A stretch of 64,000 nucleotides of DNA from Methylosinus sp. H3A (GTDB taxonomy: Bacteria; Pseudomonadota; Alphaproteobacteria; Rhizobiales; Beijerinckiaceae), in contig NZ_JADNQW010000005.1 of assembly GCF_015709455.1 (NCBI RefSeq), forward strand, positions 1,922,001 through 1,986,000. Reading direction: 5' to 3'. Made by a program: the position numbers and the translations under genes. Below, piece by piece: positions 38,170-47,091 of the stretch. The notes under the pieces were generated by a model. That model had not been told where the DNA came from. It saw nothing but the letters and a program-made list of their open reading frames with translations, and ran no database searches. Position 1 is the first letter of the stretch, and the number at the start of each line of letters is the position of its first letter.

Positions 38170-40005
38170 ATGCATAAGCTGTTGTTGTCGACTTCGGTGG
38201 GGATTCTCGCGCTGTTCGGGGCCGGCGTGGCGAACGCCGCCGACGAGCTTCTCGATCTCCAGAAGAATCCGAAGGATTGGGTTTTGCCGACCGGCGATTA
38301 CGCCAATCTTCGTTATTCGAAATTGAAGCAGATCACGACCGAGAACGTCGGCAAGCTGGCTCCGGCCTGGAGCTTCTCGACCGGCGTGCTGCGCGGCCAC
38401 GAAGGCGCGCCGCTGGTGCTCGGCGACGTGATGTATCTGCATACGCCGTTCCCCAATATCGTCTACGCCCTCGACCTCAACAACGAAGGCAAGATCCTCT
38501 GGAAGTATGAGCCCAAGCAGGATCCGAGCGTCGTTCCGGTGATGTGCTGCGACACCGTGAACCGCGGCCTCGCCTATGGCGACGGCAAGATTTTCCTGGC
38601 CCAGGCCGACACCACCCTCGTCGCTCTCGACGCCAAGACCGGCAAGCTCGTCTGGTCGGTGAAGAACGGCGATCCCTCCAAGGGCGCCACCTCGACCGCC
38701 GCTCCGCATGTCTTCAAGGACAAAGTGTTCGTCGGCATCGCCGGCGGCGAGTTCGGCGTGCGCGGCAGCATCACCGCTTATAACGTCAAGGACGGCAGCC
38801 TCGCTTGGCGCGGCTATTCGGAAGGCCCGGACTCCGAGGTTCTGCTCGACCCCGAGAAGACCACCCATCTCGGCAAGCCGGTCGGCAAGGATTCGTCGCT
38901 CAAGACCTGGGAAGGCGATCAGTGGCAGATCGGCGGCGGCACCACTTGGGGCTGGTATTCCTATGACCCCGAGCTGAACCTCGTCTACTACGGCTCCGGC
39001 AATCCCTCGACCTGGAACCCTAAGCAGCGTCCGGGCGACAACCGCTGGTCCATGACGCTGTGGGCGCGCGATCTCGACACCGGCGTCGCCAAATGGGTCT
39101 ATCAGATGACGCCCCACGACGAGTGGGATTACGACGGCATCAACGAGGTGATCCTGGCCGATCAGACGATCGGCGGCGTCAAGCGCAAGACCGCCGTCCA
39201 CTTCGACCGCAACGGCTTCGGCTACACGCTCGACCGCGTGACCGGCGAGCTGCTCGTCGCCGAGAAGTATGATCCGGCCGTCAATTGGGCGACCAAGGTC
39301 GATCAGGACAAGAACTCGCCGACCTACGGCCGTCCGCTCGTCGTCTCCAAATATTCGACCGAGCAGAATGGCGAGGACGTCAACACCAAGGGCGTCTGCC
39401 CGGCGGCTCTCGGCTCCAAGGACATGCAGCCCGCGTCCTTCTCGCCGGACACCGGCCTGTTCTATGTGCCGACCAACCACGTCTGCATGGACTATGAGCC
39501 CTTCCGCGTCAGCTACACGGCGGGTCAGCCCTATGTCGGCGCGACGCTGGAGATGTTCCCGCCGCCCGGCGACAGCCATATGGGCAATTTCATCGCTTGG
39601 GACGCCCGCGCCGGCAAGATCGTCTGGTCCAACAAGGAGCAGTTCTCGGTCTGGTCCGGAGCGGTCACGACCTCCGGCGGTCTCGCCTTCTACGGCACGC
39701 TCGAGGGCTATCTGAAGGCCGTCGACGTCAAGACCGGCAAGGAGCTGTATAAGTACAAGACTCCGTCGGGCATCATCGGCAATGTGATGACCTATGAGCA
39801 CAAGGGCAAGCAGTATGTCGCGGTGCTTTCGGGCGTCGGCGGCTGGGCCGGCATCGGCCTCGCGGCGGGCCTGTCCAAGAGCAATGAAGGCCTCGGCGCG
39901 GTCGGCGGCTATAAGGCGCTGTCCGACTACACCGCTCTCGGCGGCGTGCTGACCGTCTTCTCTCTGCCCGATTACGCTCTGCCGATCGTCGCTCCGGCGA
40001 ACTGA
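38170..40005 (+). CDS. xoxF: XoxF, lanthanide-dependent PQQ methanol dehydrogenase
   Basis: The 611-residue precursor has a signal peptide (cleavage near ANA-ADEL) and the PQQ propeller. Vicinal Cys126-Cys127 ([10 protein letters not shown]) are present. The active site reads [11 protein letters not shown], with the catalytic Asp at 320 and the extra Asp at 322 that coordinates the lanthanide; MxaF in this window has Ala there. It oxidises methanol in the periplasm with La, Ce or Nd and PQQ. AGGAGG precedes the ATG. It looks XoxF5-like from its C-terminal [15 protein letters not shown]. It is followed by xoxG, with a hairpin in the gap. Confidence 0.97.
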   Translation: MHKLLLSTSVGILALFGAGVANAADELLDLQKNPKDWVLPTGDYANLRYSKLKQITTENVGKLAPAWSFSTGVLRGHEGAPLVLGDVMYLHTPFPNIVYALDLNNEGKILWKYEPKQDPSVVPVMCCDTVNRGLAYGDGKIFLAQADTTLVALDAKTGKLVWSVKNGDPSKGATSTAAPHVFKDKVFVGIAGGEFGVRGSITAYNVKDGSLAWRGYSEGPDSEVLLDPEKTTHLGKPVGKDSSLKTWEGDQWQIGGGTTWGWYSYDPELNLVYYGSGNPSTWNPKQRPGDNRWSMTLWARDLDTGVAKWVYQMTPHDEWDYDGINEVILADQTIGGVKRKTAVHFDRNGFGYTLDRVTGELLVAEKYDPAVNWATKVDQDKNSPTYGRPLVVSKYSTEQNGEDVNTKGVCPAALGSKDMQPASFSPDTGLFYVPTNHVCMDYEPFRVSYTAGQPYVGATLEMFPPPGDSHMGNFIAWDARAGKIVWSNKEQFSVWSGAVTTSGGLAFYGTLEGYLKAVDVKTGKELYKYKTPSGIIGNVMTYEHKGKQYVAVLSGVGGWAGIGLAAGLSKSNEGLGAVGGYKALSDYTALGGVLTVFSLPDYALPIVAPAN

Positions 40006-40025
40006 GGCGGCCAATAAAAAGATCA

Positions 40026-40060
40026 GCGCTCGGCGAACGCTCCTGGCGCGCGCCGAGCGC
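40026..40060 (+). promoter_or_regulatory. Perfect 10-bp hairpin in the xoxF-xoxG gap
   Basis: 40026-40035 and 40051-40060 are perfect inverted repeats around a 15-base loop, 20 bases after the xoxF stop and before the xoxG ribosome site. CTTGTTTGTG follows, a weak T-rich tract. It could attenuate transcription into xoxG or protect the xoxF message, in parallel with the hairpins of the mxa operon. Confidence 0.7.
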
Positions 40061-40098
40061 CTTGTTTGTGTGGATGGAAACTGCTGGAGGATGGCGTA

Positions 40099-40620
40099 AT
40101 GAGACTGCCGCTCGTCGGGGCACTTGCCCTGAGCGTCTTCATGGGTGTTGGAACGACCGTGCGCGCCGAAGCGCCGGGCGACCCGACCGCGGTCAAGGAA
40201 GTGGACGGCAAATGGTTCGACGCCAAGGGCGACCCGACCTATAAGGTCCAGGCGGACGGCGCGGTCGACTGGTACACTTTCTCCGGCTATCGTCGCTATC
40301 ACGCGGAATGCCATGTCTGCCACGGCCCCAACGCCGAAGGCTCGACCTATGCGCCGGCTCTGAAGAATTCGGTCAAGACCTTCAATTACGCCGAGTTCTA
40401 CGGCATCGTCGTCGGCGGCCGCGAGAACAAGCAGGCGGGCAACGACAGCGTCATGCCGGCTTTCGCGGACAATAAGAACGCGATGTGCTATATCGACGAC
40501 CTCTACATCTATCTCCGCGCCCGCTCGACCGAAGCGGTCGGCCGCGGCCGACCGGAGAAGAAGGCCGAAAAGCCTGCGGCTTTCGCCGAAGCCGAAGCGA
40601 AATGCATGAGCGCCAAATAG
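40099..40620 (+). CDS. xoxG: XoxG, c-type cytochrome electron acceptor of XoxF
   Basis: The 173-residue precursor has a signal peptide (MRLPLVGALALSVFMGVGTT...RAE) and one haem c site, CHVCH at 71-75. Met119 in SVMPAF is the likely axial ligand. XoxG takes electrons from XoxF in the periplasm. The ATG at 40099 was chosen because GGAGG lies 8 bases upstream; an in-frame ATG at 40066 would spoil the signal peptide. The C-terminus is Lys/Ala/Glu-rich. Confidence 0.93.
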   Translation: MRLPLVGALALSVFMGVGTTVRAEAPGDPTAVKEVDGKWFDAKGDPTYKVQADGAVDWYTFSGYRRYHAECHVCHGPNAEGSTYAPALKNSVKTFNYAEFYGIVVGGRENKQAGNDSVMPAFADNKNAMCYIDDLYIYLRARSTEAVGRGRPEKKAEKPAAFAEAEAKCMSAK

Positions 40621-40682
40621 TGGACGAGCGCCAGTCGAGGCTTCGCGCGTCTGCCGACGGCGGAACCGGCCGAAGGCTCGCC

Positions 40683-41585
40683 ATGGCGCGTCGTCTCGCA
40701 TTTTCTCTGGTCGCCGTCGCGGGCCTGCTCGCGACGGCCCCGGCTCATTCCCAGTCGCTTGCCCAGTCGCCGGTCCAATCGCCCGGCATCGTCGCCCGCC
40801 CTCAGGGCGTCGACGACGCCCGAGGGTCGATCGAGCTCGTCGATCCCAAGGTTCTGCGCGTCTGCGCCGATCCGAGCAATCTGCCCTTTTCCAATCGCGC
40901 CGGCGACGGCTTCGAGAACCGGCTGGCGGAGCTCTTGGCGAAGAAGCTCGGCAAGGATCTCGCCTATTCCTATTATCCGGGCGCGACCGGCTTCATCCGC
41001 AACACGCTCAACGCGCATTTGTGCGATGTGGTGATGGGCATGCCGCAGGGCGACGATCTCGTCCAGCCGACCAATCCCTATTACCGAACCTCCTATGCTG
41101 TGGTCTATCGCGCGGGCTCCGATCTCGAGGGGCTGACCTCGCTCGCCGATCCGCGCCTCGCCAAGGACAAGCGCATCGGCCTCGTCGCCAACACGCCGCC
41201 CGGCAATCTCTTGGCGCGTTATCGGCTGCTCGCGGCGGTCAAGTCTTATCCGCTCGTCGTCGACACGCGCGTCGACGCGCCGGCGGCCGATATGATCCAT
41301 GATCTCGAGAGCGGAGCGATCGATGTCGCTATTCTCTGGGGGCCGATCGCCGGCTATCATGTCAAAAAGTCGGGCGGCGGGCTGAAGGAGGCCCTGCTCA
41401 CAGGGGACAAGGGCGCGCGAATGAGCTTCCGTATCGCCATGGGGGTCCGCCATTCCGATCAGGAATGGAAGCGCGAGCTCAATCGGCTCATCGCGCAGAA
41501 TCAGAACGAGATCGACAGATTGCTCGCCGAATTCGGCGTGCCGCTGATCGACGAGGCCGACGCGCCGATCACGCCGGCGCCGTGA
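40683..41585 (+). CDS. xoxJ: XoxJ, periplasmic binding-type partner of XoxF
   Basis: The 300-residue precursor has a signal peptide (MARRLAFSLVAVAGLLATAP) and a periplasmic binding fold with VLRVCADPSNLPFSNRAGDG, CDVVMGMPQGDDLVQPTNPYYRT and AILWGPIAGYHVK. It is the XoxF counterpart of MxaJ and is thought to help activate XoxF. The start at 40683 matches the signal peptide; the frame extends upstream into xoxG without support. Its stop shares a base with the next ATG (TGATG). Confidence 0.92.
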   Translation: MARRLAFSLVAVAGLLATAPAHSQSLAQSPVQSPGIVARPQGVDDARGSIELVDPKVLRVCADPSNLPFSNRAGDGFENRLAELLAKKLGKDLAYSYYPGATGFIRNTLNAHLCDVVMGMPQGDDLVQPTNPYYRTSYAVVYRAGSDLEGLTSLADPRLAKDKRIGLVANTPPGNLLARYRLLAAVKSYPLVVDTRVDAPAADMIHDLESGAIDVAILWGPIAGYHVKKSGGGLKEALLTGDKGARMSFRIAMGVRHSDQEWKRELNRLIAQNQNEIDRLLAEFGVPLIDEADAPITPAP

Positions 41586-42151
41586 TGCGAAGTCTCGAGA
41601 TCGCGCGCGGTTTCGTCGCAGCGCTCGGCATCGCCAGTCTCGCCGCCGGACCCGCTGTCGCGGAGCCCGCGCCGGAGCCGGAAGGCTATCGGCTCTCCGA
41701 TTATCGCGCCGCCGTTCCCGCCGCTCTGCGCGGCGCGCGCGTGATCGACACGCCGCAGGCCTTTGTGCTCTGGCAGGACCAGGCGGCGATTTTCGTCGAT
41801 GTTCTGCCGCGTCCGCCCAAGCCCGCCGGCCTGCCGCTCGACGCCGTCTGGCGCGACAAGCCGCGTTTCGACATTCCCGGCAGCGTCTGGCTCCCGGAGA
41901 CCGGCTATGGCGAATTGCCGCCGGCCTCGCTGCGCTATTTCGAAAGCGGCCTCGAGCGCGCGACGGCGAAAGACAAGCGCCGTCCGCTCGTCTTCTATTG
42001 TCTCGCCGATTGCTGGATGTCGTGGAACGCGGCGAAGCGGGCGCTCGCGCTCGGCTATTCCAATGTCTCCTGGTTCCCGCAAGGCACAGACGGCTGGTCC
42101 GCCGCGGGGCGCCCGCTGGAGCCGCGCGAGCCCGAGCCCCGCAAGGACTGA
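41585..42151 (+). CDS. PQQ-dependent catabolism-associated CXXCW motif protein
   Basis: The 188-residue product has a signal peptide and a rhodanese-like fold. The signature CLADCW is followed by MSWNAAKRALALGYSNVSWFP and DGW near the end, matching the PQQ_CXXCW family found next to PQQ dehydrogenases. The role may involve periplasmic sulfur or thiol chemistry along with the SoxYZ-like carrier on the other side of xoxF. The ATG overlaps the xoxJ stop by one base, so it closes the xoxFGJ operon. Confidence 0.88.
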   Translation: MRSLEIARGFVAALGIASLAAGPAVAEPAPEPEGYRLSDYRAAVPAALRGARVIDTPQAFVLWQDQAAIFVDVLPRPPKPAGLPLDAVWRDKPRFDIPGSVWLPETGYGELPPASLRYFESGLERATAKDKRRPLVFYCLADCWMSWNAAKRALALGYSNVSWFPQGTDGWSAAGRPLEPREPEPRKD

Positions 42152-42189
42152 CCCACTTCCGATCCGCCGAAGCCGTTTCGCGCGTCGGC

Positions 42190-42217
42190 TTGACGCTTGT
42201 CTGAATTTCATGATACT
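42190..42217 (+). promoter_or_regulatory. Candidate promoter of the TetR gene
   Basis: TTGACG (42190-42195), 16 bases, then GATACT (42212-42217) fits a sigma70-type promoter. Transcription would start around 42224-42227, almost at the ATG, giving a leaderless or nearly leaderless message. The -10 box lies inside the operator palindrome. Confidence 0.45.
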
Positions 42218-42229
42218 TAGAGTATCATG
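42209..42229. promoter_or_regulatory. Palindromic operator overlapping the TetR start codon
   Basis: A perfect 9-bp inverted repeat, CATGATACT and AGTATCATG with a 3-base centre, spans the likely -10 box and the ATG at 42227-42229. This is the standard place for TetR self-repression, but overlap with the start codon itself is unusual. Confidence 0.75.
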
Positions 42230-42817
42230 AAAGCTCCGACTAAGCGAAGCTATGTTCAGACGGCCCGCGCCGCCGCATCGCGCGAGACCGAGGACGCGAT
42301 TCTCATCGCGTTTCGCGCCTTGCTCGAAGAGCGCTGGTACGATGAGCTGACCTTGGACGAAGTCGCGCAGCGCGCCGGCACGACGCGCCAGACGGTCATT
42401 CGCCGGTTCGGCGGCAAGGCCGGGCTGCTCGCCGCCTTCACCCGACATATCGGCAAAGAGATCGCAGCGCGTCGCGCCGCCATCCGGCCCGGAGACCTCG
42501 CGGGAGCCGCGGCCATTCTCGTCGCCGACTATGAAGCCACTGGCGAGACGGTTTTGCGCCTGCTCTCGCTCGAGGGGCGCATCCCCGAGATCAGCGAGAC
42601 GCTCGCGGTCGGCCGCGTCGGTCATCGCCGCTGGGTCGAGCTGACATTCGCACCGCGCCTCGATGCTTTCGCCGGCGATGAACGCAAATTGCGGCTCTCG
42701 CATCTGCTCGTCGCGACCGACGTCTGGACCTGGTTTCTGTTTCGCCGAACGCAGGGGAATTCGCCTGACGACACTGTGCGGCTGATGTCCGCGATGATTG
42801 CCGAACTCTTGGATTGA
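42227..42817 (+). CDS. TetR/AcrR-family regulator of the adjacent glycosyltransferase
   Basis: The 196-residue protein has a TetR helix-turn-helix (about 22-68; LTLDEVAQRAGTTRQTVIRRFGGKAGLL is the core, cited in part: EVAQRAGTTRQTVIRRF). The C-terminal ligand domain has no motif I recognise. The next gene, a glycosyltransferase, starts 6 bp after its stop, so the two are one transcript and the palindrome over the start codon should control both. Confidence 0.88.
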   Translation: MKAPTKRSYVQTARAAASRETEDAILIAFRALLEERWYDELTLDEVAQRAGTTRQTVIRRFGGKAGLLAAFTRHIGKEIAARRAAIRPGDLAGAAAILVADYEATGETVLRLLSLEGRIPEISETLAVGRVGHRRWVELTFAPRLDAFAGDERKLRLSHLLVATDVWTWFLFRRTQGNSPDDTVRLMSAMIAELLD

Positions 42818-42823
42818 GGAGCG

Positions 42824-44137
42824 ATGGATATGGCGTTTCAAAACGAGAAATCACGACTGCTCGTGCTCGGCTGGGAAGGCGGCGGCAATGTCCCTCCGAC
42901 GATCGCCACGATCCGAGCGCTGGCCGCGCGCGGACACGATGTCCGTTTCATCGGCGACGACTGCATATTGCCGCAAGCGCGCGCCGCCGGCGCCCGCGCG
43001 CTGCCATGGACGCGCGCGCCCAATCGACGCGATCTCACGCCGCAGAGCAGCTTTGTGCGCGATTGGGAGCAGCCGAACGACACATCCGCCTTCTTCGCCT
43101 GGGCGCAGGGCGTTTTTCTCGCCCCGGCGCTGCGCTATGCGGAAGACGTCGTCGAAGCCGCGCAGGCCGAGCCGACCGACGCCATCATCGGTTCGGACGT
43201 TTTGTTCGGCGGAATGGTCGCGGCCGAAGCGCTCGGGCTTCCTCACGCGCTGCTGGCGGCCAATCTCAGCCTCGTCCCCTTGCCGGGCCATCCGCCTTTC
43301 GGCCCGGGCTTTTTCCCCGCCGGAAACGACGATGAGCGCCACCGGGATCGCGAGGTCATGGCCTCGGTCGAGCGTATGTTCGATGGCTTCCTGCCGCAGA
43401 TCAACGCCGCGCGCGCCAAATTCCAGCTGCCGCCGCTGAGCCGGACGCTCGATCAGTTCCGTTCGGACCTGCTGCTGCTCTGCACGGCGAAGGCCTTCGA
43501 TTTTCCCGTCGACTATTTGCCGGCTCACGTGCGCTATGTCGGGCCGCTCCTCGAGCAGCCGGCCTGGGCGCTCGAAGGCGCCGCGCCGCAATCCGACGAG
43601 CGACCGACCGTGCTCGTGTCTTTCAGCACCACCTATCAGAGACAGGAGGCCGCGCTCGCCGCGACGATCGAAGCGCTCGGCTCGCTTCCCGTTCGCGGCG
43701 TGGTGACGCTCGGCGTGGCGCTCGCGGGACTGGCGCCGGCTGCGCCGCCCAATGTCGAAATTCTCGACGGCGCCTCGCACGACGAGATCATTGCGCGCGC
43801 CGCCTGCGTCGTCACCCATGGCGGCCATGGCACGACATTGCGCGCGCTCCGCGCTGGCGCGCCGATCCTCGTTCTGCCCATGGGGCGCGATCAGAACGAC
43901 AATGCCGCGCGCGTGGAATATCACGGCGCGGGCCTTCGACTGTCGCGCGACGCGAGCGCGGCGGAGATCGCCGCCGCCATCCGCCGTCTGCTGGACGAGC
44001 CGAGCTTCGCCGGCAATGCGCAACGGCTGGCGCTGGCGATCGCTGGCGAGGGCGGCGGCGCCGAGCGCGTCGTCGACGAGGTCGAGGCGATGATCCGCGC
44101 GGCGCGGGAGCCTCGGCGAAGCGCCGTCGGGGCGTGA
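42824..44137 (+). CDS. GT1-family glycosyltransferase (MGT/UGT-like)
   Basis: The 437-residue GT-B enzyme begins SRLLVLGWEGGGNVPPTIA and has the donor-binding signature HGGHGTTLRALRAGAPILVLP followed by GRDQNDNA. It resembles macrolide or flavonoid glycosyltransferases that inactivate small molecules with UDP-sugars. The acceptor is unknown. Two in-frame ATGs, 42824 and 42830, follow GAGGA; the second has better spacing. Co-transcription with a TetR regulator suggests an inducible detoxification pair. Confidence 0.85.
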   Translation: MDMAFQNEKSRLLVLGWEGGGNVPPTIATIRALAARGHDVRFIGDDCILPQARAAGARALPWTRAPNRRDLTPQSSFVRDWEQPNDTSAFFAWAQGVFLAPALRYAEDVVEAAQAEPTDAIIGSDVLFGGMVAAEALGLPHALLAANLSLVPLPGHPPFGPGFFPAGNDDERHRDREVMASVERMFDGFLPQINAARAKFQLPPLSRTLDQFRSDLLLLCTAKAFDFPVDYLPAHVRYVGPLLEQPAWALEGAAPQSDERPTVLVSFSTTYQRQEAALAATIEALGSLPVRGVVTLGVALAGLAPAAPPNVEILDGASHDEIIARAACVVTHGGHGTTLRALRAGAPILVLPMGRDQNDNAARVEYHGAGLRLSRDASAAEIAAAIRRLLDEPSFAGNAQRLALAIAGEGGGAERVVDEVEAMIRAAREPRRSAVGA

Positions 44138-44187
44138 TCGCGGAACGACTCCAGGCTTTTGTTTCGACCGCTTCGGCTGGAAACGCT

Positions 44188-44544
44188 CTAGTCGGATTTC
44201 TTCGACAGGGACCACACCGCCGCGATGAAAAAGCCCTTGCAGAGGGGCAGCAGCAACAAAGTGGAGATGGTGGTCACCGAGAGCAGCAGCGCCGCCTCCG
44301 CGCCATAGGACATGGTTCCGCGCGTCTCCAGGAAGATGAGCAGCGGAACGATGATATGGGCGACGACGCCGATGGTGAGCCAGGCCGGCCCGTCGTCCGC
44401 GTCGACGCCGACGAAATTCTCCGCGCAATGCGGACAGGCGTCGGCGCGCTTCAGATAGCCGTCGAAGAGAGCGCCGGCGCCGCAGCGCGGACATTTGCGC
44501 AGGAAGCCGCGCAGCAGAGCGGTGGTCGTCGATGGCGTCGTCAT
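44188..44544 (-). CDS. DUF983 zinc-ribbon membrane protein
   Basis: The 118-residue protein starts with LLRGFLRKCPRCGAG and RADACPHC, a CxxC...CxxC zinc ribbon. Two transmembrane helices follow (about 57-75 and 82-105), ending WSLSKKSD. This is the DUF983 family, often near cytochrome oxidase genes but here beside a Uma2 gene. The function is unknown. Confidence 0.87.
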   Translation of the reverse strand: MTTPSTTTALLRGFLRKCPRCGAGALFDGYLKRADACPHCAENFVGVDADDGPAWLTIGVVAHIIVPLLIFLETRGTMSYGAEAALLLSVTTISTLLLLPLCKGFFIAAVWSLSKKSD

Positions 44545-44548
44545 GGTT

Positions 44549-45166
44549 TCACCGTCTGTCCGCGCCGGGCGTCACGCCGAGCTCGGCCAGGCTGAAGGCC
44601 AGCTCGGGCGCGAGCATGGGCTCGAGACGCGCGGAGCCCGCGAGCGCGACGATCTCGGCATAGCCCGTCGCGCCCAGCCGCCGATGGACGTGAGTCACGG
44701 CCTTCACGGCGTCGACGACCCAGACCTCGCGCACGCCGAAAGCGGCGTAGACGCCGATCTTGCGGCCTTTGTCATAGGCGAGGCTCGAATCGGCGATCTC
44801 GATGGCCAGAAGAACCGCCGGGCCATCGAGCGCCGTCAGCGGGAGGCCGCGCGGAAAAACGCAGAAATCGGGCTCGACGAAAGTGCGCGCGTCGAGGCGC
44901 AGCGTAGTCTCGGGGGCGACCTCGAGATGCTGGGGCGCCGCCTTCAGAAGGAAGCGATTGACTGCGATCTTCACCCATTCGTGTCGGGCGCCCTTGGGCG
45001 ACATAGGCACGACCTCCCCGCCGATCAGCTCGAACCGCTCGTCTTCGTCGATGATGCCGGCGCGGAGCATTTCCTCGATTTCCGCCACGCTCCAGCAGCG
45101 CCGGGGGAGTCCCTCGGCGGCCTGGGTCTCGAGCGGGAGGCCTGTCGGGCGGAGATGCGGGTTCAT
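44549..45166 (-). CDS. Uma2-family (DUF820) putative endonuclease
   Basis: The 205-residue protein has the PD-(D/E)xK-like Uma2 pattern: ERFELIGGEVVPMSPKGARHEW, then TFVEPDFCVF, AVLLAIEIADSSLAYD and KIGVYAAFGVREVWVVD. These restriction-like proteins are widespread and of unclear role. The ATG at 45166 was chosen because upstream in-frame sequence is antisense to the methylase gene. It lies 38 bp after the methylase stop on the same strand. Confidence 0.85.
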   Translation of the reverse strand: MNPHLRPTGLPLETQAAEGLPRRCWSVAEIEEMLRAGIIDEDERFELIGGEVVPMSPKGARHEWVKIAVNRFLLKAAPQHLEVAPETTLRLDARTFVEPDFCVFPRGLPLTALDGPAVLLAIEIADSSLAYDKGRKIGVYAAFGVREVWVVDAVKAVTHVHRRLGATGYAEIVALAGSARLEPMLAPELAFSLAELGVTPGADRR

Positions 45167-45204
45167 GCGGCGCAATATATCGCAGTCGGGGCCGGATTTC
45201 GCGG

Positions 45205-47049
45205 TCAATATTGTCCGTCGAGCGAGGCTTCGAGCCGGGCGACCTCCGCCGCCGAAAGACCGAAGGAAGCGTAGACGATCGCGTCGATCTCCCGCTCCCT
45301 CGCCTCGATCCGGGCGGACAGGCGCGCCGCCTCCTCGGAATCGAGAGTTTCGCCGCGTCGGCGGGCGTCGTCGCAATTGGCGCGCGCCGCCGCCGCGAGC
45401 CGTTCGGCGCTCGCCGAATCGAGATCGGGGAGCGGCAGCGGCTCCAAATATTGCGTCTTCAGCCGCAGCCGCCATTTGCCGCCGCGCAACGGATTGGACA
45501 CCGAATGGAGGACGAACCAGCAGAGCCGCGAATTGAGAAAGGCGAGCAGCGCGAGATCGGCGCAGGGCAGGCAGAAGGCGGTGGCGTCGATGAGCATGCC
45601 GCTTTCGTCGAACGCGAATTTCGGCCCTTGCGAAATGTCGGGAAAGACGATCTTCGGCGCCGCGAAACGCGCGCGATAGGCGAGCTGCGCCTGTTGCAAC
45701 TCGAACCATCGCTGCTGCGTGGCGCGGCTTTCGAGCCGTAAGCGCAGCGGCGCGAGCCACGCCTCCACCGCGGGATATTCCGCAATGTCGAAAGCGCCCT
45801 TCGGCGCATCGACGAGCCAGTCCTCGCTCGCCCGGCGCCAGCGGCCGATGTCGCCGCCGCGCGCATAGGGCTTCAATATCTCGGCGCTGCGCGGATCGGC
45901 GGCGACGAGCGCGTCGCGCGTCGCGCCGTCGAGCACGAAAGCCTCGTTGAGCCCGGTCTTGATCCCCCAGAGCGGCGAGCCATAGACCTCGCGCAGCGTC
46001 TTGCGGCCATGCGCGATCTTGTCGCGCAGCAGCGCCAGCGCCTCGTTTTCGAAGCGCCAGACGGCGGCGCCGAGCCGCGCTTGCGGCATGCGCTCCGCGC
46101 TCGCCGCGAAGGCCGTCTCGAGCGTCTCAGGCGCGCGATCCTTCAACAGGAGAAAGGACAGATCGCCGCGCTCGGCGCTCTTCTTCAGCGTCACGATCGC
46201 CGGATAGGTGACGACGCCGTCGAAGACGCGCAAATCGCCGAAATCGACGACGCTCTCGATCGTCGCATGGGTGGTGAGGAAGCTGCGCAAAGTCTCCCCC
46301 GCGCCGGTGCGGAAAAAGCTCGACGAGGAGATGAAGCCCAGCCGCCCGCCGTCCTTCAGCAATCGCACGCCTTTCTCGAAGAAATAGGCGTAGAGATCGG
46401 CGCGCTCGGCGGCGACGGCGTAATGTTTCGTGAGATAGGGCTTCGCCGCTTTCAGATATTCCATCCGCACATAGGGCGGATTGCCGAGGACGATGTCGAA
46501 GCCGCCGCGCGCCGCACTATCGTCGATGAGGCTGTCGCCGGCGCGCAAATTGTCGTGCGGATCGTTTGGATCGAGAGCGAGCCCGAAGGCTCGCGGTCCA
46601 GTCGTCACCTCGGACCGCGAGCTTTCAGCCTCGCTCGTCGCGGCGATCTGCGGGCATCGGCTCCACAGCGCGCGGCGCGCGGCTTTCACCGCGCGCGCAT
46701 CTATGTCGACGCCGAAGAGATTATTGGCGATCGTCTCGCGCGCCGCATCGAGCAAGATCGTCGCGCCGAGCGCCGTCTCCTCATAGCGTCGCGCCATTTC
46801 GTCGAAGGCGGCGTCGAGAAGCGCGCCATCGCCGCAGGCGGGATCGACGATCTTGAAGGATCGAAGAGCGTCGAGCCATGCGCGCCAGAAGGCGGGCGTC
46901 TCGCATCCGCCATGCTGCGCGACGAGAGCGGCGCGCCGCTCGTCGAGCGTCAGCGCGATGGTGCGGGCGACGAGAAAACGGGCGATGGGAGCGGGCGTGT
47001 AGACGACGCCGCGGCGCTTGCGGGTATTGGCCGCAACGGGTTCATCCAT
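45205..47049 (-). CDS. Eco57I-like N6-adenine DNA methyltransferase with TaqI-type specificity domain
   Basis: The 614-residue protein has SAM motif I in KIVDPACGDGALL, the catalytic NPPY in FDIVLGNPPYVRMEY and a C-terminal target-recognition part (APKIVFPDISQGPKF, FLNSRLCWFVLHSVSNPLRGGK). It begins RKRRGVVYTPAPIARFLV, where type IIG and BREX-type enzymes have a long extra N-terminus; no nuclease domain is visible, so this may be an orphan or truncated methylase. A REP-like palindrome lies in frame in residues about 138-158, between the SAM domain segments, adding roughly 20 residues. Confidence 0.87.
   Translation of the reverse strand: MDEPVAANTRKRRGVVYTPAPIARFLVARTIALTLDERRAALVAQHGGCETPAFWRAWLDALRSFKIVDPACGDGALLDAAFDEMARRYEETALGATILLDAARETIANNLFGVDIDARAVKAARRALWSRCPQIAATSEAESSRSEVTTGPRAFGLALDPNDPHDNLRAGDSLIDDSAARGGFDIVLGNPPYVRMEYLKAAKPYLTKHYAVAAERADLYAYFFEKGVRLLKDGGRLGFISSSSFFRTGAGETLRSFLTTHATIESVVDFGDLRVFDGVVTYPAIVTLKKSAERGDLSFLLLKDRAPETLETAFAASAERMPQARLGAAVWRFENEALALLRDKIAHGRKTLREVYGSPLWGIKTGLNEAFVLDGATRDALVAADPRSAEILKPYARGGDIGRWRRASEDWLVDAPKGAFDIAEYPAVEAWLAPLRLRLESRATQQRWFELQQAQLAYRARFAAPKIVFPDISQGPKFAFDESGMLIDATAFCLPCADLALLAFLNSRLCWFVLHSVSNPLRGGKWRLRLKTQYLEPLPLPDLDSASAERLAAAARANCDDARRRGETLDSEEAARLSARIEAREREIDAIVYASFGLSAAEVARLEASLDGQY
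46576..46635. repeat. REP-like palindrome inserted in frame in the methylase gene
   Basis: Two 24-base arms (46576-46599 and 46612-46635) pair with 21 of 24 matches, including a perfect 11-bp inner part, around a 12-base loop. They match the intergenic palindrome at 2357-2414. Both strands stay open across it in the methylase frame. Confidence 0.8.
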
Positions 47050-47091
47050 GACGGAAGCAAATATCGACGAGCGACGGCGGCATTCGTGCGC

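Noticed and set aside
37972..40701. 909-codon open frame antisense to xoxF and xoxG
   Set aside because: Composition follows from the complementary strand of highly biased xoxF codons; no family features and no ribosome site.
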